From: Thermoleophilia bacterium
GTDB lineage: Bacteria; Actinomycetota; Thermoleophilia; Gaiellales; SKUG01
Assembly: GCA_020438525.1 (NCBI GenBank)
Contig: JAGQUL010000022.1
Coordinates: 2,502 to 11,964 of the forward strand
Length of the DNA: 9,463 nt
Reading direction: 5' to 3'
The notes beneath the pieces are model-generated. The model was not told the DNA's origin. It was given only the letters and a program-made list of their open reading frames with translations, and ran no database searches. Shown here in pieces: positions 5,365-9,463 of the stretch. The translations under genes and the position numbers were made by a program. Each line of letters begins with the position of its first letter. The stretch's first letter is position 1.

Positions 5365-7998
5365 ATGACTCAGCTCGTTCGTGCGAGTGCAATTGCAGGC
5401 GTGACCGGCGGCGGCCCGATGGCCGCACCGAATGCGCCTGACGCAGCAGCGGGAAGCGACGAGCCCCAGGGGTTCGTCGCGTCCGATCGCGTCAAGGATT
5501 CAGGCATCGTCGTCGATCGGCATCCCGCGCTGCGGACCACGCTGCTGATGGGCGGACTGGGAATCCTGGCCGGTGGTGGCATGGCGATCGCCGCGTCGCG
5601 CCTGCCGCAGTTCGCGCTGCAGTCGTCGTTCGGCGGCAGCCGGTTCCTGCAGTGGGGCGGCATCGCCGCGGCCGGCATCGGCGCGGTGCTTGCGGGCATC
5701 GGCTTCACGCAGGGCGCCGATCGCATCGGCTACGTCGCGAAGGTCGACGGGTCCCGCCAGGACGCGCTTGCCAAGGCAGCCGAGTCCCGGAAGGACGTCG
5801 GCGTGGTGCAGATCGACGAGAACTCCTGGGGTGTCGTCGACCTGACCGGCGAGGGCACCGCGATCGACGAGAAGGGCCCGGCCGGCATCAGCATCGGCAA
5901 GCCGCCGGTCCCGTTCAACTCGTTCGTGAGCGAGTTCGGCGACGCGTTCGTGCAGCAGGGCAGCGGCTGGCAGAACGTCGGAGCCCCTGATCGGATCGAC
6001 GCGAGCTCGATCGGTGCCGGGGACCTCGACAAGCTCACGGGCGCGCAGCTCGGCGTGACGCCGGGCGGCGTGCGCCTCGTGATCGGCGACCCGATCGACG
6101 GGAAGGTCCACGCGGAGCGTGCGGATGCGATCCGCGACAGCTTCGAGCGCGGCGACAGGAACGTCGCAGTGGTCAAGGTGAGCGGCGGCTACGCTGCGTT
6201 CAAGGTCGACGGCGGCGACGTGGGAACCGACGTGCTCGCACGCGGGTTCCGGGTCGAGCCGTTCTCGAGCGTGGAGCTGCTCACGGCCGACGGGCTCGTC
6301 GGCGCATCGAAGCCCGCGGGAAGCTACTCGCGCGTGAAGATGCCCGTCGACGACGTGTCGGCGGTGAAGGTCGGCGACGCGAAGTCGCTCGAAGGACGCC
6401 GCATCGGCAGCGGCCAGATGCGCCTCGGCTCGGTCGTGGGCACCTACGACTCGGTCAACGCCGCAGGCAGCGAGCTGTTCGAGGCGAACAAGGGCCCGGT
6501 CGTGCTGCTGCAGCTCGACGGTGGCGTGGCGGCGTTCAAGGTGCCGCAGACGTTCGACTCGTTCGACACGATGCTCGGGGATGCCAGGCACGTCGCGCTG
6601 CTCGATTCGACGACGATCATGCGGCCGGGCACGACCGGCGAGGCGACCCGCGACACGCGCCTGCCGCGCGTGGACGTGACGAAGGTGGCGGTCGCCGACG
6701 CGGCGAAGCTCGAAGGCCGACGCATCGGCACCGGCAACGTCGAGCTCGGCACGCTCGTGAAGACCTACCCGAGCGTGGCGGCCGCCGGGGCCGACCAGTT
6801 CGAGGCGGGCGCGCCGTTCCGCGTGGTGCTCAAGCTCAAGGACGGCGCGGCGGTCTACGAGTCGAAGCAGTTCAGCGGGTTCGAGACCCTGCTCGGCGGT
6901 GCCGGATCGGTGTTCAGCCTCGACCAGTCGAGCTGGGCGACGACGACCGACAACGATCGCGAGGCCGCCGGCGCGGGCCGCGTGAAGGTGATCGACGCGA
7001 GCACGCTTGCGGTCGGCGACGCACAGCAGCTGGTCGGCAAGCGCTTTGCGATGGACGGCGCGAAGATCGTCCGGATCTCCGGGATCGCATCCACGCACGG
7101 GTCGTTGGCCGACGCGATGAAGACCGCGGCTGCCCAGGGCGGCGACCGCTACGTCGTCTCCCTCAAGGGCGGCGCGGCGATCGTGAAGCTCGACGGCAAC
7201 GGCAACGATGTCGAGACCGGCATCCAGCCCTACGGCAACCTGACCCAGGTGAACGGCCGGCTCGCGTTCGGCACGTCCGGCGACACGTGGAGCTTCAGGA
7301 GCCGCTCGATCCCGTTCCAGACGAACGAGCCGCTCGGCTTCAACCTCAACGTGCGCGGCGAGAACGGTCGCGCGCTCACGTACCTGGGCAGCTTCAGCAG
7401 CGAGTCGAGCGCCTACTCGTCGTTCGACGGCAACCTGCACGGCGGGCGCTACGCGGTTGTCCACTCCGACGGACCGGCGGGCTCGTGGCATGTCTACGAG
7501 ATCGCCGACGGCGGCGGTGGCGGCAGCTGGGACGAGCGTCTCGGTGACGTGACCGCGGTGAGCGACGTCCACTCGTCCTACAACGACTACTACCGACAGA
7601 CGGAGTCGCCCGGCAGCGAGACGGTGTACCACGTCGAGGAGCGTCGTCGCTGGCGCGAGCGGACGATGGACAGCGGCACGCGTACCACTGCCGACACAGG
7701 CGTGCAGCGTGACGAGTCGGTCGACTGGGGCCGCACGAACTCGCTGCGCGCGCAGCGCGAGCGAGAGCGAGAAGAGGCTCGACGACGTGCCGAGGAGGAG
7801 GCGCGGCGGCGCGCCGAGGAGGAGCGTCGACGCCAGGAGCAGCAGCGCAACAGCGGCGGCTCGAGCAGCTCCGGCGGAAGCAGCGGATCCGGCGGTGGCT
7901 GGGGTGGCGGGTCGGGCAGCGGCTCGGGCGGCAACTCCAACCCCGGCAGCGGCGGCGGCTACGACCCGGGCGGCGGCGGCGCCGGCTCGGACTGGTGA
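5365..7998 (+). CDS. Large membrane-anchored protein with about six ~110-residue repeats and a Gly/Ser-rich tail, function unknown
   Basis: No family is recognised for this 877-residue protein. Two hydrophobic Gly/Ala-rich segments (about 57-80 and 96-116) look like a membrane hairpin, preceded by a polar N-terminus without a signal peptide. The rest (about 117-715) is built of diverged modules, each with a short helix containing Ala/Ser, then a strand of type VV-x-x-L-x-G-G-x-A-A-F-K-V. The strands centre near residues 147-160, 268-281, 379-393, 487-500, 597-609 and 697-713. Modules three and four are closest: LEGRRIGSG with LEGRRIGTG, and LGSVVGTYDSV with LGTLVKTYPSV. After 715 come a Tyr-rich linker, an Arg/Glu helix (795-828, RRRAEEE repeated) and a Gly/Ser-rich tail ending GSDW. 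The ATG at 5365 follows GGGGGAAG (5353-5360); an in-frame ATG at 5299 has no good ribosome binding site. It is first in a plus-strand operon. A scaffold or adhesin-like role is possible but unproven. Confidence 0.85.
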   Translation: MTQLVRASAIAGVTGGGPMAAPNAPDAAAGSDEPQGFVASDRVKDSGIVVDRHPALRTTLLMGGLGILAGGGMAIAASRLPQFALQSSFGGSRFLQWGGIAAAGIGAVLAGIGFTQGADRIGYVAKVDGSRQDALAKAAESRKDVGVVQIDENSWGVVDLTGEGTAIDEKGPAGISIGKPPVPFNSFVSEFGDAFVQQGSGWQNVGAPDRIDASSIGAGDLDKLTGAQLGVTPGGVRLVIGDPIDGKVHAERADAIRDSFERGDRNVAVVKVSGGYAAFKVDGGDVGTDVLARGFRVEPFSSVELLTADGLVGASKPAGSYSRVKMPVDDVSAVKVGDAKSLEGRRIGSGQMRLGSVVGTYDSVNAAGSELFEANKGPVVLLQLDGGVAAFKVPQTFDSFDTMLGDARHVALLDSTTIMRPGTTGEATRDTRLPRVDVTKVAVADAAKLEGRRIGTGNVELGTLVKTYPSVAAAGADQFEAGAPFRVVLKLKDGAAVYESKQFSGFETLLGGAGSVFSLDQSSWATTTDNDREAAGAGRVKVIDASTLAVGDAQQLVGKRFAMDGAKIVRISGIASTHGSLADAMKTAAAQGGDRYVVSLKGGAAIVKLDGNGNDVETGIQPYGNLTQVNGRLAFGTSGDTWSFRSRSIPFQTNEPLGFNLNVRGENGRALTYLGSFSSESSAYSSFDGNLHGGRYAVVHSDGPAGSWHVYEIADGGGGGSWDERLGDVTAVSDVHSSYNDYYRQTESPGSETVYHVEERRRWRERTMDSGTRTTADTGVQRDESVDWGRTNSLRAQREREREEARRRAEEEARRRAEEERRRQEQQRNSGGSSSSGGSSGSGGGWGGGSGSGSGGNSNPGSGGGYDPGGGGAGSDW

Positions 7999-8007
7999 GG
8001 TACTGAC

Positions 8008-8034
8008 ATGACGACGAGGGAGACCGAGCAATGA
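8008..8034 (+). CDS. Possible 8-codon leader peptide coupled to the next gene
   Basis: ATG at 8008 opens MTTRETEQ and stops at TGA 8032-8034, overlapping the ATG (8031-8033) of the following gene as ATGA. GTGAGG (7995-8000), which includes the stop of the upstream gene, lies 7 bases before it. The arrangement would let ribosomes terminate and restart at the 250-residue protein. A frame this short can arise by chance, and the next gene has its own site, GAGGGAG (8016-8022), so confidence is low. Confidence 0.2.
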   Translation: MTTRETEQ

Positions 8035-8783
8035 CTTCGATCACGCTCGCGACGCCGCCGGCCTACGACGGAGTGGTTCCGTACCCGGCAAACGCGCTCG
8101 CATACGAAGGCTCGCCGATGGTGACGGAAGCGATGAAGGGTGACCGCTTCCAGTACGTCAAGGAGCTGCAGCAGGCACACGACAAGACCAAGGACGCCCT
8201 GACGCTGCTGCGACAGGTCGCGGACGAGCCGGTGATGCCGACACGCAGCGAATCGAGCTGGCGGCTCGTGTCGGCGATCGACGATGCACGTCGGGCGATC
8301 TCGCCGTACATGAACCACGTTCCGGGCTCGGAGGGCTTCGAGAACAACGAGGTGCCTCGCTACCTCGTCGACGGCTCGGTGCATCCCGACGACATCGGCA
8401 ACCCGAAGATGAACTTCGCCGGCAGCGTGCAGATGCACCAGGAGACCGTGATCCACCGCCTGCCCAAGGAGAACCTCGAGGGCGTGAACTGGCAGTCGGT
8501 CAAGGAGTCGCTGCGCACGAGCACGCAGATCGACGACCTGCTGATCTGGGGCAACCGCGTCACCGAGAGCGGCCTGCCGGACGTGCCTCGCGCGATCGGC
8601 GAGCTGGAGACGCTCGACGCCCAGTTCCTGGCGCTGCTCGAGAACCAGGGCGCGAGGCCCGTCGAGCAGTCGGGGCTGCTGCGCAGGGTCGGTGCACTGC
8701 CGACCGGCGTGAAGGTCGCGGCCGTGGGCGCGCTCGCGCTCGGCGTGATCGGCACCGGCATCGCCGTTGCCACCAAGGACTAG
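8031..8783 (+). CDS. C-tail-anchored protein of an unrecognised family (first of two paralogues)
   Basis: The 250-residue product belongs to no family I can name. A Pro/Tyr-rich N-terminus (PPAYDGVVPYPANALAYEG, 9-27) is followed by a mostly helical cytosolic domain (about 38-205). That domain contains the motif NEVPRYLVDGSVHPDD (106-121) and HRLPKENLEG. A single hydrophobic segment (about 227-246) ends in the short tail VATKD. There is no signal peptide, so the likely topology is a cytosolic domain held on the membrane by its C-terminus. GAGGGAG (8016-8022) is 8 bases before the ATG. The gene follows the repeat protein by 32 bases and is probably co-transcribed with it. The same N-terminal and central motifs recur in the next gene, showing tandem duplication. 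The short charged end resembles that of the 161-residue protein in the divergent operon (GGKD), which may be coincidence. Confidence 0.85.
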   Translation: MTSITLATPPAYDGVVPYPANALAYEGSPMVTEAMKGDRFQYVKELQQAHDKTKDALTLLRQVADEPVMPTRSESSWRLVSAIDDARRAISPYMNHVPGSEGFENNEVPRYLVDGSVHPDDIGNPKMNFAGSVQMHQETVIHRLPKENLEGVNWQSVKESLRTSTQIDDLLIWGNRVTESGLPDVPRAIGELETLDAQFLALLENQGARPVEQSGLLRRVGALPTGVKVAAVGALALGVIGTGIAVATKD

Positions 8784-8847
8784 CACCAGCACGGAGACAG
8801 GGACACACGCACGCACCACGCGCGCGGACGGGATGGGGAGCACCACC

Positions 8848-9463
8848 ATGAGCGACGTACTGACACGAACCGGCGCGAACGCAGGGATCACGCCACCGAC
8901 CTGGGCGGGCGCCAAGCCGCTGCCGCGACCGGCGGAAGGGCTGGCCTACGACTGGGCACCGTTCGCCACGCCGACCGGCGACAAGTTCGAGTGGGCCCAG
9001 CGCCTCGACCGGGCGAAGGGTCTCCTCGACGAATCGCGAGTCCATCTCGACACCCTTGCGGACTACCGGTTCCCCGAGAACCCCGCAGACACGCCGCAGT
9101 CGATCCGCGACGCCGTGGACGGCGCGCGCAAGGTGGTCTTTCCGAAGCGGATGGACCTCGGTGAGCTCAAGAACGAGGTGCCGAACTACCTGCCCGACGG
9201 GACGATCCACCCCGACGAGGTCAGCGAGCGCCTCTGGACCAAGCCGAGCGTTCGCGAGGAACTCGAGACGGTGCTCTTCCGACTGCCGAAGGAAGACACG
9301 AAGACGATGAACGTCGCGGCGGTCGACGACGCGCTTCGCGCAGCCCAGGACTTCACGTACGACATCACCTACCAGACGCCGAGCGGAGCACGCGACCTGC
9401 CGAACGTGCAGGCCGCCCGTGAGCGTCTCGACAAGATCCAGGAGCTGCTCGACCACGCGCTGC
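8848..9463 (+). CDS. Paralogue of the preceding protein, 3' end outside the window
   Basis: 205 codons are visible without a stop. The N-terminus (PPTWAGAKPLPRPAEGLAYD, 16-35) parallels that of the 250-residue neighbour. The central motif NEVPNYLPDGTIHPDE (109-124) matches its NEVPRYLVDGSVHPDD closely, and FRLPKEDTK matches HRLPKENLE. A helical region up to the edge corresponds to the last cytosolic helices of the neighbour, so about 50 residues with a membrane anchor would be expected beyond the window. The ATG at 8848 has GGGGAG (8835-8840) 7 bases upstream. The 64-base gap after the previous gene shows no terminator, so the gene is probably in the same operon. The two have diverged strongly outside the motifs, so the duplication looks old and the copies may form a heteromer or have different partners. 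Function is unknown. Confidence 0.85.
   Translation, partial: MSDVLTRTGANAGITPPTWAGAKPLPRPAEGLAYDWAPFATPTGDKFEWAQRLDRAKGLLDESRVHLDTLADYRFPENPADTPQSIRDAVDGARKVVFPKRMDLGELKNEVPNYLPDGTIHPDEVSERLWTKPSVREELETVLFRLPKEDTKTMNVAAVDDALRAAQDFTYDITYQTPSGARDLPNVQAARERLDKIQELLDHAL

Noticed and set aside
5500..8031. An 843-codon open frame on the minus strand opposite the repeat-protein gene
   Set aside because: The plus-strand frame has a good ribosome binding site, membrane segments and internal protein repeats. The antisense product is Arg/Val/Ala/His-rich without recognisable structure.

Overview
The window is strongly G+C-rich, uses many GTG starts and G/C third positions, and carries long spurious antisense reading frames. 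Together with a dnaG-to-rpoD order, this points to a high-G+C actinobacterium. A deep lineage such as Thermoleophilia is my guess from the general look of DnaG and the sigma factor; the sequence does not prove it.

Left part (1-3554), housekeeping. The minus strand carries dnaG (DNA primase, 1593-3452) and then the 5' part of the principal sigma factor gene rpoD/sigA (1-410, running off the left edge). A plus-strand gene (702-1565) lies between them. It encodes an exported protein with an Asp/Gly/Ser-rich centre between two coiled-coil arms. It converges on dnaG over a bulged hairpin and diverges from rpoD across a 291-base region holding a good candidate rpoD promoter. A strong hairpin with a UUCG loop (3499-3528) separates dnaG from the genes upstream of it.

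Right part (3555-9463), a divergent accessory locus I cannot assign to a named system. On the minus strand, a PspA/IM30(Vipp1)-like coiled-coil protein (4089-5012) is followed by a small protein with hydrophobic segments near both ends (3555-4040). On the plus strand are an 877-residue membrane-anchored protein with about six diverged repeats of roughly 110 residues and a Gly/Ser-rich tail (5365-7998), a 250-residue protein with a single C-terminal membrane anchor (8031-8783), and a paralogue of it cut by the right edge (8848 onward). The 352-base divergent region between the arms holds no gene but has several short inverted repeats and a recurring TGACGAC heptamer. One hairpin overlaps the Shine-Dalgarno sequence of the PspA-like gene.

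How the parts may fit together is inference. PspA/Vipp1 proteins bind and remodel the inner face of the membrane, and at least three neighbours carry predicted membrane segments, so the right-hand locus is best seen as a candidate membrane-associated complex or envelope-stress system. I saw no tRNA, rRNA, CRISPR array, transposase or phage gene.
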